The translations under genes were made by a program, and so were the position numbers. A stretch of DNA of 64,000 nucleotides. Origin: Shewanella sp. 10N.286.48.A6. Lineage in GTDB: Bacteria; Pseudomonadota; Gammaproteobacteria; Enterobacterales; Shewanellaceae. The stretch covers positions 13,116 to 77,115 of the forward strand of contig NZ_MCVI01000019.1 in the NCBI RefSeq assembly GCF_002873135.1, read 5' to 3'. The notes under the pieces are model-generated. The model was not told the origin of the DNA, did no database searches, and was given only the letters and a program-made list of their open reading frames with translations. This document shows, piece after piece, positions 27,705 to 37,883 of this stretch; the first letter of the stretch is position 1, and every line of letters begins with the position of its first letter.

Positions 27705-27788
27705 TCTTATGTTTAGAGGGTTTGATATCAAGTTCAAATCTTTATCTCAAAGCGCAGTGGCTTGCTAACATCTCACGATTCGCGTTGG

Positions 27789-27836
27789 TGTGATCTGCGT
27801 CTGACTCTTGCCTTGCGGTGGGTGATCTGGGTCACT
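27789..27836 (+). promoter_or_regulatory. Two CRP-like sites upstream of frdCAB
   Basis: TGTGATCTGCGTCTGA (27789-27804) has a perfect left half-site, and GGTGATCTGGGTCACT (27821-27836) matches eight of ten consensus positions. Their centres are 32 bp apart, about three helical turns, on one DNA face. The second centre is about 88 bp before the frdC start. Confidence 0.5.
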
Positions 27837-27916
27837 TGCTGGTTTTTGGTTATTGCTACCGTTTGTGAACTTGATATGGTCATAAGTCATATTGAATTTA
27901 CAGGACGTGCAAATTT

Positions 27917-28657
27917 ATGGCTGATCAACCCGCTCTTGAAGCGCTAACCTCTGCAGCAAAAAAGACCAGCGGATTCTCTCATCCTGTATGGGCCGCTCGG
28001 GCCGATATGCTTCAAAGTGCAACTGGCCTGTTACTTGGCATATTCATCATTATGCATCTGCATTTTGAGTCGAGTATTTTGATCAGTAAAGAAGCCTTTT
28101 ATCATGTAGGCCACTTCTTAGAAGGGGGCATGTTCAGTGAAACTGGCCATGGCTTTCCTGTTCTGACTAAACTCATTTCGGCATTTATGCTGATAGTCTT
28201 ATTAATCCACGCTGTATTTGCCTTACGTCGCTTTCCTGCACAAATAAAGCAATGGCGGGCACTTAGAAGTCAAATGACCATTATGCCTCACCAAGATACT
28301 AAAATTTGGTTTTGGCAGTTAATTACGGGTTTTTTACTGTTCTTTCTCGCCCCCGTTCACTTGTTTGACATGATCACCAATCCTGAAATCGGCCCGCATT
28401 TATCGGCTGAGCGTGTTTACCACCAAGATGTGTGGATGCTGTATGTCTTGCTATTACCAGCTGTGGTATTGCATGCCATGTTTGGTCTCTATCGCCTAGC
28501 GGTAAAGTGGGGCGTGACCACAAAGCGTATGGCGGCGCTTAAGCTTGCCAAAATAATGGTGGTTTACTTAATGATTATTGGTATCGCAAGTTTATTGACC
28601 TACATCTTTATTGGGCAATCGTTGGAGTTACCCGTAACGCCTTTTGTACCGAGTTAA
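27917..28657 (+). CDS. frdC: Fumarate reductase/succinate dehydrogenase cytochrome b subunit (Wolinella type)
   Basis: FrdC anchors the enzyme in the inner membrane and passes electrons from quinol through two hemes b. The 246-residue protein has five predicted helices, for example GLLLGIFIIMHLHFESSIL, FMLIVLLIHAVFAL, FWQLITGFLLFFLAPVHLF, WMLYVLLLPAVVLHAMFGLYRL and IMVVYLMIIGIASLLTYIF, with histidines placed as heme ligands. The single large cytochrome b subunit, rather than FrdC plus FrdD, marks the epsilonproteobacterial diheme type. Gene order is C-A-B. Shewanella respires fumarate mainly with a periplasmic soluble enzyme, so the direction and role of this complex are not obvious. Confidence 0.92.
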   Translation: MADQPALEALTSAAKKTSGFSHPVWAARADMLQSATGLLLGIFIIMHLHFESSILISKEAFYHVGHFLEGGMFSETGHGFPVLTKLISAFMLIVLLIHAVFALRRFPAQIKQWRALRSQMTIMPHQDTKIWFWQLITGFLLFFLAPVHLFDMITNPEIGPHLSAERVYHQDVWMLYVLLLPAVVLHAMFGLYRLAVKWGVTTKRMAALKLAKIMVVYLMIIGIASLLTYIFIGQSLELPVTPFVPS

Positions 28658-28741
28658 AGACACAGTGACTGTGCACAGTCATGCACCATTGAGTTTATCG
28701 CTTAGAAATACAAAGCCTAATACCGTATTAAAGGAATGCCA

Positions 28742-30733
28742 GTGAAAATTATTTATACAGATTCATTAGTTGTCGGCGCCGGTCTTGCTGGTTTACGTGT
28801 GGCAATCGCCTCCAAAGAGCGTGGTTTAGATACCGTGGTGCTGTCATTAATACCTGCCAAACGTTCCCATTCTGCTGCAGCCCAAGGCGGTATGCAAGCC
28901 AGCCTTGGTAATACAGTTAAAGGCATGGGTGACGATGAAGACGTCCACTTTCAAGACACAGTAAAAGGCTCTGACTGGGGCTGCGATCAAGATGTGGCGC
29001 GCATGTTTGCCCATTGCGCACCTAAAGCGGTGCGAGAACTTGCTAATTGGGGCGTGCCTTGGTCACGTATTAGTGCTGGCGATCGTGAAGTGGTGGTGAA
29101 CGCCGAAAAGGTCACCATTACTGAAGCCGAGCAAGCCCACGGATTAATTAATGCCCGTGACTTTGGCGGGACTAAAAAATGGCGTACTTGCTATACCGCC
29201 GACGGCACCGGCCACTCACTACTGTATGCCGTTGACAACAAAGCCATTGAAATGGATATTCCTGTCCATGAACGCATTGAAGCATTATCGCTTATTCATG
29301 ATGGCAAACGTTGTCACGGCGTCATTGCCCGTTGTCTCATTACGGGTGAATTACGTGCCTATATTGGTAAATCAACGACGATTGCAACAGGCGGCTATGG
29401 CCGTATTTATGAAGTCTCTACCAATGCCATTATCTGTGAAGGCATTGGCCAAGCATTGGCGTTAGATACTGGCGTTGCCACATTAGGCAATATGGAAGCG
29501 GTGCAATTTCACCCAACAGCGATTGTACCAGTGGGGATCTTAACCACGGAAGGTTGCCGAGGTGATGGCGGCTTACTGCGAGATAAAGACGGTCATCGTT
29601 TCATGCCAGATTATGAGCCTGAAAAGAAAGAGCTCGCCTCTCGAGATGTGGTCTCACGGCGCATGACTGAACATATGCGTAAAGATAAAGGCGTTGATAG
29701 CCCTTATGGGCCGCATTTATGGCTTGATATCACTTTGCTTGGGCGCAAACACGTTGAAACCAACCTTAGAGAAGTGAAAGAGATTTGTGAAAATTTCTTG
29801 GGCATAGATCCTGCCAAAGACTGGATCCCAGTGCGTCCGACTCAGCATTACTCAATGGGCGGTATTCGTACTAATGCTACCGGTGAAAGCCCGCAATTAG
29901 CAGGCTTATTTAGCGTGGGTGAGGCTGCGTGTTGGGATATGCATGGCTTTAACCGTTTAGGTGGAAATTCTCTGGCTGAAACTGTAGTTGGCGGTATGAT
30001 CATCGGTAAGTACGTGGCTGATTTTTGTGAAAAGAACACCCTTGAAATCAATACAGCCGAAATTGAAGCCAGCATGGCTAAGATGCAGCAAGAAATCAAC
30101 GGCTTGTTAGTCGGTAAGGGCACTGAAAATGTGTTTGATATCAAACTGGAAATGCAGCGCATCATGATGGATTACGTAGGTATTTTCCGCAATGGTCCTG
30201 AGCTTGAAAAAGCCATTGCTGAATTAAAAGAATTACTGGTTCGCAGTAAAAGTATTGGCCTTAAATGTAAAAAACGTCATGGGAACCCTGAGCTGGTGGA
30301 AGCGTTACGTGTGCCGCGTATGCTGCGGGTTGCCTTAACGGTTGCGTGCGGCGCCAATGCCCGTACAGAAAGCCGCGGTGCCCATGCTCGTGAAGATTAC
30401 CCGCAACGTAATGATAAAGAATGGCTCAACCGCACTTTATCAACTTGGCCAGACGAAAACGCCCTTGAGCCCAAGCTAACTTACGAGCAACTTGATGTGA
30501 TGAAGATGGAGTTGCCGCCAGGTTATCGTGGTTATGGTAACGACAATGCCATTGCGCATCCTGATACTGCTGCCCGTGAAGTTGAAATTGAAAAAATCCT
30601 CGCTGAGCTGGGTGACGATGCAGACCGCGTTGAAAAACAAGCAGCCGTTATGCCATTTGATTTACCAGAAAGCTTGCGTCCGCGTAATGAAAGATTAAGT
30701 GACACCTTTTTGGCGTCAGGAGAAAAGAGCTAA
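28742..30733 (+). CDS. frdA: Fumarate reductase flavoprotein subunit, GTG start
   Basis: FrdA binds FAD covalently and interconverts fumarate and succinate. Motifs: dinucleotide binding [12 protein letters not shown], the FAD-linking His in [17 protein letters not shown], substrate region [39 protein letters not shown], the catalytic Arg region [10 protein letters not shown], and [10 protein letters not shown]. The ATG at 28736 touches the AAGGA ribosome-binding site, whereas the GTG at 28742 lies 6 bases after it and gives [14 protein letters not shown], close to the Wolinella N-terminus, so I chose GTG (663 residues). The stop overlaps the frdB start by one base. Confidence 0.94.
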   Translation: MKIIYTDSLVVGAGLAGLRVAIASKERGLDTVVLSLIPAKRSHSAAAQGGMQASLGNTVKGMGDDEDVHFQDTVKGSDWGCDQDVARMFAHCAPKAVRELANWGVPWSRISAGDREVVVNAEKVTITEAEQAHGLINARDFGGTKKWRTCYTADGTGHSLLYAVDNKAIEMDIPVHERIEALSLIHDGKRCHGVIARCLITGELRAYIGKSTTIATGGYGRIYEVSTNAIICEGIGQALALDTGVATLGNMEAVQFHPTAIVPVGILTTEGCRGDGGLLRDKDGHRFMPDYEPEKKELASRDVVSRRMTEHMRKDKGVDSPYGPHLWLDITLLGRKHVETNLREVKEICENFLGIDPAKDWIPVRPTQHYSMGGIRTNATGESPQLAGLFSVGEAACWDMHGFNRLGGNSLAETVVGGMIIGKYVADFCEKNTLEINTAEIEASMAKMQQEINGLLVGKGTENVFDIKLEMQRIMMDYVGIFRNGPELEKAIAELKELLVRSKSIGLKCKKRHGNPELVEALRVPRMLRVALTVACGANARTESRGAHAREDYPQRNDKEWLNRTLSTWPDENALEPKLTYEQLDVMKMELPPGYRGYGNDNAIAHPDTAAREVEIEKILAELGDDADRVEKQAAVMPFDLPESLRPRNERLSDTFLASGEKS

Positions 30734-31470
30734 TGACCAGCCCACGAACTATCAGTTTTAATATCTTTCGTTACGATCCACAAGATCCAAGCGATAAACC
30801 TAAAATGGTCACATATGAGCTCACTGAAGCGCCTGGAATGACAGTATTTATTGCGCTTAATATGCTGCGTGAGCAACAAGATCCTTCACTGCAGTTTGAT
30901 TTTGTCTGCCGCGCAGGGATCTGTGGCAGTTGCGCTATGGTGATTAATGGCAAACCTACATTGGCTTGTAGAACCTTAACCACTAATTTCCCTGACGGTA
31001 ACATTACCCTAATGCCGTTACCGGGTTTTGAGTTAATTGGTGACTTGTCAGTGAACACGGGTAAATTCATGCGCGAGCTAGCTGAGCGACTGCAGTTATG
31101 GTTGCAACCTGATGCCAACGATATTGATATTCATCGCTTAGAAACGCCAATGGACCCTGCTGAGGCGGCTAAGTTATATGAGCTTGAACGCTGCGTTGAA
31201 TGTGGTGTTTGTGTGTCTGCATGTGCCACTAAGCAAATGAAAGACAGTTTTGTTGGCGCTGTGGGGATGATGAAAATCGCCCGCTTTGAAATGGATAGCC
31301 GTGATATTCGCAGCGCAGAAGATTTCTATCATGTGATAGGTAATCAAGATGGCGTATTTGGCTGTATGACCTTACTGGGTTGTCAAGATGCCTGCCCGAA
31401 AGATTTACCGCACATGCAGCAAATTGCCTATTTACGCCGTAAAATGGCGCAAACTATTGTGAGCTGTTAA
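30733..31470 (+). CDS. frdB: Fumarate reductase iron-sulfur subunit
   Basis: FrdB carries electrons between FrdA and FrdC through three clusters. In 245 residues the N-terminal plant-type ferredoxin domain shows CRAGICGSCAMVINGKPTLAC (the 2Fe-2S ligands), and the C-terminal domain shows CVECGVCVSAC and CMTLLGCQDACPK for the 4Fe-4S and 3Fe-4S clusters. Length fits the Wolinella-type subunit. It is the last gene of frdCAB and is followed by a strong terminator. Confidence 0.95.
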   Translation: MTSPRTISFNIFRYDPQDPSDKPKMVTYELTEAPGMTVFIALNMLREQQDPSLQFDFVCRAGICGSCAMVINGKPTLACRTLTTNFPDGNITLMPLPGFELIGDLSVNTGKFMRELAERLQLWLQPDANDIDIHRLETPMDPAEAAKLYELERCVECGVCVSACATKQMKDSFVGAVGMMKIARFEMDSRDIRSAEDFYHVIGNQDGVFGCMTLLGCQDACPKDLPHMQQIAYLRRKMAQTIVSC

Positions 31471-31501
31471 CTCAGGCGTTATAAGGGTTAAATTTACAAA
31501 T

Positions 31502-31535
31502 AAAAATGCCGCTAACTCAGTTAGCGGCATTTTTG
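31502..31535. terminator. Bidirectional terminator between frdB and rho
   Basis: AAAAATGCCGCTAACT and AGTTAGCGGCATTTTT form a near-complete palindrome with A/T runs on both ends, placed between the convergent frdB and rho genes. Confidence 0.92.
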
Positions 31536-31569
31536 TATTCAGTTTACTGTACTGAAACGATAAAGAGAA

Positions 31570-32835
31570 TTAACTCTTAGCGCGTTTCATTGCAGTGAAG
31601 AACTCATCGTTAGTTTTGGTCATTGCCAATTTATCGATAAGGAATTCCATGCCGGTAACTTCATCCATAGGATTAAGGATTTTACGTAAAATCCACATCT
31701 TCTGTAGCTCATCAGGCGTGGTTAGTTTCTCTTCACGACGAGTACCAGAGCGGTTAAAGTCGATTGCAGGGAAAACGCGTTTTTCAGCTGCTTTACGAGA
31801 AAGGTGTAACTCTTGGTTACCAGTACCTTTAAATTCTTCGTAAATAACTTCATCCATTTTAGAGCCAGTATCCACAAGCGCTGTTGCGATAATGGTTAAG
31901 CTGCCGCCATGTTCGATGTTACGTGCAGCACCGAAGAAACGTTTTGGACGATGTAATGCGTTTGCATCAACACCACCAGTAAGCACTTTACCTGATGATG
32001 GGATTACTGTGTTGTATGCACGGGCAAGACGAGTGATTGAATCTAATAAGATAACCACGTCTTTTTTGTGTTCAACTAAGCGCTTGGCTTTTTCAATAAC
32101 CATTTCAGCAACTTGAACGTGACGACTTGCTGGCTCATCAAAGGTAGAAGCAATAACTTCACCTTTTACCATGCGCTGCATTTCGGTTACTTCTTCAGGA
32201 CGTTCATCGATAAGTAATACCATTAACACCACTTCTGGGTTGTTATAGGTAATGCTTTGCGCCATGTTTTGTAGCAATAAGGTTTTACCCGCTTTAGGCG
32301 GAGCCACAATCAAACCACGCTGACCTTTACCAATTGGAGAACATAGATCCAAAATACGTGAGGTGATGTCTTCTGTTGAACCATTACCACGTTCCATACG
32401 CATACGTTCTTCTGCATGCAGTGGGGTAAGGTTTTCAAAGAGGATTTTTGTGCGAGAATTTTCAGGCTTATCGAAGTTAACTTCGTTAACTTTTAAGAGT
32501 GCAAAATAGCGTTCACCATCTTTCGGTGGGCGGATTTTACCAAAGATGGTATCACCGGTACGCATATTGAAGCGTCTGATTTGGCTAGGAGAGACATAAA
32601 TGTCATCAGGGCCTGCTAAATATGAACCATCTGAGCTTCTTAAAAAGCCGAAACCATCTTGGAGGATTTCAAGCACACCGCCACCAAAAATGTCTTCACC
32701 GCTTTTGGCGTGGGATTTCAGAATAGAGAAGATGATGTCCTGTTTACGGGCACGGGCCATGTTCTCTAATTTCATGCTATCTGCTAGTGAAACCAGATCT
32801 GATATAGACGTGTCTTTTAATTCAGTTAAATTCAT
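31570..32835 (-). CDS. rho: Transcription termination factor Rho
   Basis: Rho is a hexameric RNA-dependent ATPase that ends transcription. The 421-residue product has the N-terminal helical and cold-shock-like RNA-binding domain ([48 protein letters not shown] spread over 55-90), Walker [12 protein letters not shown] (about 175), Walker [16 protein letters not shown], the Q and R loops ([22 protein letters not shown] region), and the usual end with MKRAKS. Length is typical. It follows trxA in the same direction, as in E. coli, with a 345-bp leader that holds two hairpins. Confidence 0.98.
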   Translation of the reverse strand: MNLTELKDTSISDLVSLADSMKLENMARARKQDIIFSILKSHAKSGEDIFGGGVLEILQDGFGFLRSSDGSYLAGPDDIYVSPSQIRRFNMRTGDTIFGKIRPPKDGERYFALLKVNEVNFDKPENSRTKILFENLTPLHAEERMRMERGNGSTEDITSRILDLCSPIGKGQRGLIVAPPKAGKTLLLQNMAQSITYNNPEVVLMVLLIDERPEEVTEMQRMVKGEVIASTFDEPASRHVQVAEMVIEKAKRLVEHKKDVVILLDSITRLARAYNTVIPSSGKVLTGGVDANALHRPKRFFGAARNIEHGGSLTIIATALVDTGSKMDEVIYEEFKGTGNQELHLSRKAAEKRVFPAIDFNRSGTRREEKLTTPDELQKMWILRKILNPMDEVTGMEFLIDKLAMTKTNDEFFTAMKRAKS

Positions 32836-32993
32836 GTTGGGGGTCTTGTATTACGCGACGATGCTTACTGCAATCAATCTTTCTTTGGGTCTTACGAAAT
32901 TGAAATAGTCGATTGATAAGCGAGTAGGGGTTTGGTTGAAAAATCTGATGAATAAATTAGCACTATATGGGCAGTGCGTCCAGAATTTTAGCG

Positions 32994-33027
32994 AAAAAAC
33001 GGCACAAATTGTTCATATATTGTGCCG
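32994..33027 (-). terminator. Intrinsic terminator between trxA and rho
   Basis: CGGCACAA and TTGTGCCG form an 8-bp stem; on the minus strand the next bases are TTTTTTCGC. It lies 154 nt past the trxA stop and about 165 nt before rho, so it either ends trxA transcripts or attenuates read-through into rho. Confidence 0.75.
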
Positions 33028-33110
33028 ATTGTCACTTTTCAAACGTAAAACACGCAACATTATTAAAATTGATTGTTGTTCATTACACTAAAATAGCGTT
33101 TTTTTTAGCA

Positions 33111-33139
33111 ATAACCTGCTAACGGGGTTAGCAGGTTAT
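33111..33139. other. 13-bp perfect stem-loop after trxA
   Basis: ATAACCTGCTAAC and GTTAGCAGGTTAT are separated by GGG. It begins 41 nt after the trxA stop. On the minus strand it is followed by TGCTAAAAAAAA, so it has no U tract. It may stabilise the trxA mRNA 3' end. Confidence 0.7.
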
Positions 33140-33180
33140 GTCATTAATCAATAGTGCCGCGATTTTATAAATAGACTTGA

Positions 33181-33507
33181 TTAAGCTTGTGCGTCAATAA
33201 ACTCTTTAAGTTGAGTTTTTGATAAAGCACCCACTTTAGTAGCAACTAACTCACCGCCTTTAAACATTAATAATGTTGGAATGCCACGTACACCGTACTT
33301 AGCAGGTGAAACATTATTTTGGTCAACGTTTAATTTAGCTACAGTTAGCTTACCCGCGTACTCTTCAGCCACGTCGTCTAGGATTGGGGCAATCATTTTA
33401 CAAGGACCACACCACTCTGCCCAGAAGTCTACCAGTACTGGTAATTCTGAGTTAATGACGTCGTTTTCGAAGCTGTCATCGCTTAGGTATACAATTTTAT
33501 CGCTCAT
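33181..33507 (-). CDS. trxA: Thioredoxin 1
   Basis: TrxA reduces protein disulfides in the cytoplasm with electrons from thioredoxin reductase. The 108-residue protein has the classic active site WCGPC with Cys33 and Cys36, preceded by VLVDFWAE, and the cis-proline motif [13 protein letters not shown] chose the ATG at 33507 ([13 protein letters not shown]), which has GGAG 8 bases upstream and matches the family; a longer frame from 33531 would add eight unusual residues. It sits upstream of rho and divergent from rhlB, as in E. coli. Confidence 0.97.
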   Translation of the reverse strand: MSDKIVYLSDDSFENDVINSELPVLVDFWAEWCGPCKMIAPILDDVAEEYAGKLTVAKLNVDQNNVSPAKYGVRGIPTLLMFKGGELVATKVGALSKTQLKEFIDAQA

Positions 33508-33660
33508 GTAGATCTCCAGATTTGGCACCATTGCTAGTTTATTAATGGCTTACCATGTATATTGGGACGGTTAAATAGCTTTTCAAGTGACCGTTCTATT
33601 AATGTAGCTATTTGAAACGATCGAGTCTTTTTTTGCAACACTAACGGGTATGCTTGCGCT

Positions 33661-34956
33661 ATGAGCGAAACACATTTATCAACACAAAGATTCGCCGACT
33701 TCCCTCTGAAGTCAGAGGTTATACAGGCTTTGAACGAAAATGGCTTTGAATTTTGTACGCCAATTCAGGCGTTATCTCTTCCCATTTTATTACAACAAAA
33801 AGATATTGCTGGCCAGGCACAAACAGGAACTGGCAAGACAATGGCCTTTTTAGTGGCCACTTTTCACCACCTTCTCTCAGTTGCTGAGCCAGAAGGTCGT
33901 CAAATTAATCAGCCTAGAGCTATCATCATGGCACCGACTCGCGAACTTGCGATTCAGATTGCCAAAGATGCTAAATTGCTTGCACGACATACGGGTTTAA
34001 AAGTCGGTATTGTTTATGGCGGTGAGAGTTATGATGTTCAACGCCAAGTGCTTGATGCTGGTGTTGATATTTTAATTGGTACTACGGGTCGTATTATCGA
34101 TTACGTACGCCAAGGTGTGATCAGTTTAAATGCAATTCAAGCCGTTGTGCTTGATGAAGCTGATCGCATGTTCGATTTAGGTTTTATTAAAGATATTCGT
34201 TTCTTGTTTAGGCGTATGCCTGATGCTAAGTCACGCTTAAATATGTTGTTTTCAGCGACGTTATCAATGAAGGTTCAGGAATTAGCTTACGATCATATGA
34301 ATGATCCAGAAAAAGTTGAAGTCTCACCTGGCGAAAAAACCTCAAAGAACATCAAAGAAGAAATTTTCTACCCTTCGACTGAAGATAAAATGCGTTTGCT
34401 TCTGACATTAATGGAAGAAGATTGGCCAGAAAAGGCTATCGTATTTTCAAACACCAAACACAGCTGTGAAAAGGTGTGGTCATGGTTAGAAGGCGACGGC
34501 CATCGAGTGGGGTTATTAACCGGTGATGTACCGCAGAAAAAACGTATTCGCATTTTAGAGCAATTTACTTCAGGCGCGCTTGATGTGTTAGTTGCAACTG
34601 ATGTGGCGGCGCGTGGCTTACATATTTCTGATGTATCTCATGTTTATAACTATGATTTACCAGATGATTGTGAAGATTACGTTCACCGTATTGGTCGTAC
34701 AGGTCGTGCGGGACAAAAAGGTGTGTCAGTGAGTTTTGCTTGTGAAGAGTACGCACTGAATTTACCGGCCATTGAGACGTATATTAAGCACTCAATACCA
34801 GTCACTAATTATGATCGTGAAGCTTTGCTAGACGATTTACCGCCACCGGTTCGTATCCATCGTAAGCACCCAACAACACGTACGCGTGATGGTGCGAGAA
34901 GTGGTGCGCATCGCAGTGGTGGACGTCCACCTCAAAGGGCACGTAGACATTCGTAA
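33661..34956 (+). CDS. rhlB: ATP-dependent RNA helicase RhlB
   Basis: RhlB is the DEAD-box helicase of the RNase E degradosome. The 431-residue protein shows the Q motif FCTPIQ, motif I AQTGTGKT, Ia [46 protein letters not shown], and an arginine-rich tail (from about residue 395) expected for RNA or partner binding. Position beside a Ppx/GppA gene and opposite trxA-rho is the conserved arrangement and separates it from the other DEAD-box helicases. The next gene starts at the base after its stop codon. Confidence 0.96.
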   Translation: MSETHLSTQRFADFPLKSEVIQALNENGFEFCTPIQALSLPILLQQKDIAGQAQTGTGKTMAFLVATFHHLLSVAEPEGRQINQPRAIIMAPTRELAIQIAKDAKLLARHTGLKVGIVYGGESYDVQRQVLDAGVDILIGTTGRIIDYVRQGVISLNAIQAVVLDEADRMFDLGFIKDIRFLFRRMPDAKSRLNMLFSATLSMKVQELAYDHMNDPEKVEVSPGEKTSKNIKEEIFYPSTEDKMRLLLTLMEEDWPEKAIVFSNTKHSCEKVWSWLEGDGHRVGLLTGDVPQKKRIRILEQFTSGALDVLVATDVAARGLHISDVSHVYNYDLPDDCEDYVHRIGRTGRAGQKGVSVSFACEEYALNLPAIETYIKHSIPVTNYDREALLDDLPPPVRIHRKHPTTRTRDGARSGAHRSGGRPPQRARRHS

Positions 34957-35889
34957 ATGACAGTGACAGTGACAGCTGCAATGCCTGCATATGCCGCGAT
35001 AACACTCGGCTCAAATAGTTTTAATATGTTGGTCGCTCACACCCTGAACGGCCAACCCACTATTATTGCAAAATACAAACGTAAAGTACGTTTGGCTGAA
35101 GGTATTGGGGCTGATAACCGTCTTGATGAAGCCGTATTACAGCGCGGGCTAGATTGCTTGCAAATGTTTGCTGAGATGCTTGATAAACATCAAGTCGCAG
35201 CTGAGCATGTGGCGGTATTTGCCACCGCAACTCTACGTGTGATCAGCAATGCTGATGAGTTTCACCAACGGGCATTACCGATTTTAGGTCATCCGATTGA
35301 AGTCATTAGTGGTTTGCGAGAAGCTGAATTAATTTACCAAGGTATGGCGGCCACTACAGAAGGTGGCGGCCAACGCTTGGTGATTGATATTGGCGGCGCC
35401 AGTACTGAGTTTATTATCGGAAATGGTAATCAAGTGCTGTTTAAAACCAGTTTAGACTTTGGCTGTGTGCGCTTTAATCAACAGTTTTTTAAGCAAACGC
35501 CTTATCTAATGGCTGATTTTGAGCAAGCTAAAGCTGCGGTACTGATGGCGCTGAAGCCTTGCTTGCAACAACTGACACAATTGGGTTGGCAAGGCGTTGT
35601 GGGCGCATCAGGGGCTGTACAGTCTGTGGTGTCAGTACTTCATCATCGCGAGCTGTCTGAGATCATCACTTTGAAAGTGCTGCATCGTTTTAGAGACGAA
35701 GTGTTGGCACAGCAAAATGAGTCACTGCATCATATTCAAGGCTTATCTGCTGAAAAAGCACCGACATTTGCCTCAGGGATTGCGATTTTAATCGCCTTAT
35801 TTGAGTTACTTGATATTGAGTCGCTTAATTTATCGGGTGGTGCGCTGCGTGAAGGAGTGCTAAGCATGTTGGCTGCAAGAATGGCTTAA
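34957..35889 (+). CDS. Short Ppx/GppA-family phosphatase
   Basis: The family hydrolyses inorganic polyphosphate or the fifth phosphate of pppGpp. This protein has 310 residues, only the ASKHA phosphatase part; the C-terminal HD-like domain of E. coli GppA and Ppx (about 500 residues) is absent. Motifs: AAITLGSNSFNMLVAH, ATATLRVISN, ISGLREAELIY with the expected catalytic Glu, IDIGGASTEFI and LSGGALREGVL. The first motif has Thr where most members have Asp (DLGSNS), and GGGSTE reads GGASTE. It starts at the base after the rhlB stop; an ATG at 34981 is an alternative. Whether it is GppA-like or Ppx-like cannot be settled by eye. Confidence 0.88.
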   Translation: MTVTVTAAMPAYAAITLGSNSFNMLVAHTLNGQPTIIAKYKRKVRLAEGIGADNRLDEAVLQRGLDCLQMFAEMLDKHQVAAEHVAVFATATLRVISNADEFHQRALPILGHPIEVISGLREAELIYQGMAATTEGGGQRLVIDIGGASTEFIIGNGNQVLFKTSLDFGCVRFNQQFFKQTPYLMADFEQAKAAVLMALKPCLQQLTQLGWQGVVGASGAVQSVVSVLHHRELSEIITLKVLHRFRDEVLAQQNESLHHIQGLSAEKAPTFASGIAILIALFELLDIESLNLSGGALREGVLSMLAARMA

Positions 35890-35923
35890 TGCTTTAATGA
35901 CCTTGTAATAAAAATCGAATACA

Positions 35924-35951
35924 AAAAACGGGATCATTTGATCCCGTTTTT
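35924..35951. terminator. Bidirectional terminator
   Basis: AAAAACGGGATC and GATCCCGTTTTT with an ATTT loop lie between the convergent Ppx/GppA gene and the thioredoxin-like gene. Confidence 0.92.
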
Positions 35952-35988
35952 ATTTGCCTGAAAAAACTCAAGAGGCTTTCAAAACAGA

Positions 35989-36540
35989 CTATTTCAGAAT
36001 GTTGACTAAATCTTGTTCCAGCGACACTGTTGGACGTTCAACGATTCGGCCAATTTCTTCATCTTGTTGCTGAATGATAAAGGTCGGGATTCGGGTGAAT
36101 TCATATGCTGCCGCTAGGCCTTCTGGATCAACTTTGCTGCGATCAATACCTATGTAAGTCACGGTAATATTCGGATTGGCCGCTTCTTCGATAAGGCGCA
36201 TGAAACGTGGCGTTTCACGATGGCAATCAGGGCACCAAGTACCAATAATTACCACGATATTTGTTGGGGTAGTTACCGCTTTTAATTCAGTTAATGCGGC
36301 AGCATCAATTTTATACTGCTCATACTCTGCAGCGTAACCTGGTAAGTCTTTTTCAAGTGTTGAAATATCAACAAGTCCGGTAATAATCACTTCTTGTTTC
36401 TCCTCGCTGCATGTTGCCATGAAGCCTGTTTGCTCTTCATCGAATGAACAACCACTGCCAGCCATGGCTGAGCCAGCAACCAAATGGCTGCCAAAGAAAA
36501 TTGCGGTTGTAGCTAATAATGTTTTAACAGTGTTATGCAT
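35989..36540 (-). CDS. Periplasmic thioredoxin-like protein, CPDC active site
   Basis: This 183-residue protein has a signal peptide (TLLATTAIFFGSHLVAGSAMA) and a thioredoxin fold with the motif GTWCPDCHRETPRFM, cis-Pro in RIPTFIIQQQDEEIG. Two more cysteines lie in the short mature N-terminus (GSGCSF and ATCSEE). The CPDC pair is unusual for thioredoxins (CGPC) and for DsbA (CPHC). It is likely a periplasmic thiol oxidoreductase of unknown partner. It is transcribed alone, opposite to the rhlB operon. Confidence 0.75.
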   Translation of the reverse strand: MHNTVKTLLATTAIFFGSHLVAGSAMAGSGCSFDEEQTGFMATCSEEKQEVIITGLVDISTLEKDLPGYAAEYEQYKIDAAALTELKAVTTPTNIVVIIGTWCPDCHRETPRFMRLIEEAANPNITVTYIGIDRSKVDPEGLAAAYEFTRIPTFIIQQQDEEIGRIVERPTVSLEQDLVNILK

Positions 36541-36846
36541 GATAAGGCCTCAAGAAAGAACAATAAAACAATTCAATCATTTAACCTTAGGTTAGTGAAG
36601 TTGAATATTAGCTAGCTGTTAGCTAGATCACTAATATAAGTAAAATTCAAAGATAACTTTGCACTGGCTCATAGTGCATTAGCAAGAGTTAATGTTTATT
36701 GCTACGGCGATGAATGTCACTATTGGGGGGTGTTTTAGTCGCCTTTGTAATCAATTTGAATCATTTAGCCTGCAAAATGCGCTATAAAAAAGGAGACCAA
36801 TAGGTCTCCTGTTTGTTATTCATCTTGTATAAATAAAATCTTTTAT
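36541..36846. other. Intergenic region between thioredoxin-like gene and hemB
   Basis: It holds the promoter region of the thioredoxin-like gene, two direct copies of TTAGCTAG at 36608-36615 and 36619-36626, and the hemB terminator at 36791-36810. Nothing else is seen. Confidence 0.5.
36791..36810 (-). terminator. hemB terminator
   Basis: AGGAGACC and AGGTCTCCT-type arms form an 8-bp stem with an AATA loop; the minus strand continues TTTTTATAGC. It is 37 bp past the hemB stop. Confidence 0.88.
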
Positions 36847-37872
<1,026 letters not shown>

Positions 37873-37883
37873 TTAGACTGATC

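Larger units (their letters stand above)
32836..33180 (-). other. trxA-rho intergenic leader
   Basis: This 345-bp stretch holds two separate hairpins (33111-33139 and 33000-33027), described on their own. The remaining 160 bp before rho are AT-rich and should contain the rho promoter; I saw no convincing hexamer pair. Rho controls its own leader in E. coli, so termination in this leader is plausible here. Confidence 0.55.

Noticed and set aside
27722..27731. TTGATATCAA as an FNR/EtrA site before frdC
   Set aside because: FNR half-sites need four bases between them; here they abut.
30771..31118. 115-residue minus-strand frame inside frdB
   Set aside because: It is antisense to the 2Fe-2S domain of frdB and has no start signal.
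33111..33139. Stem-loop after trxA as an intrinsic terminator
   Set aside because: The minus strand continues with TGCTAAAAAAAA, so there is no U tract; kept as a stem-loop only.
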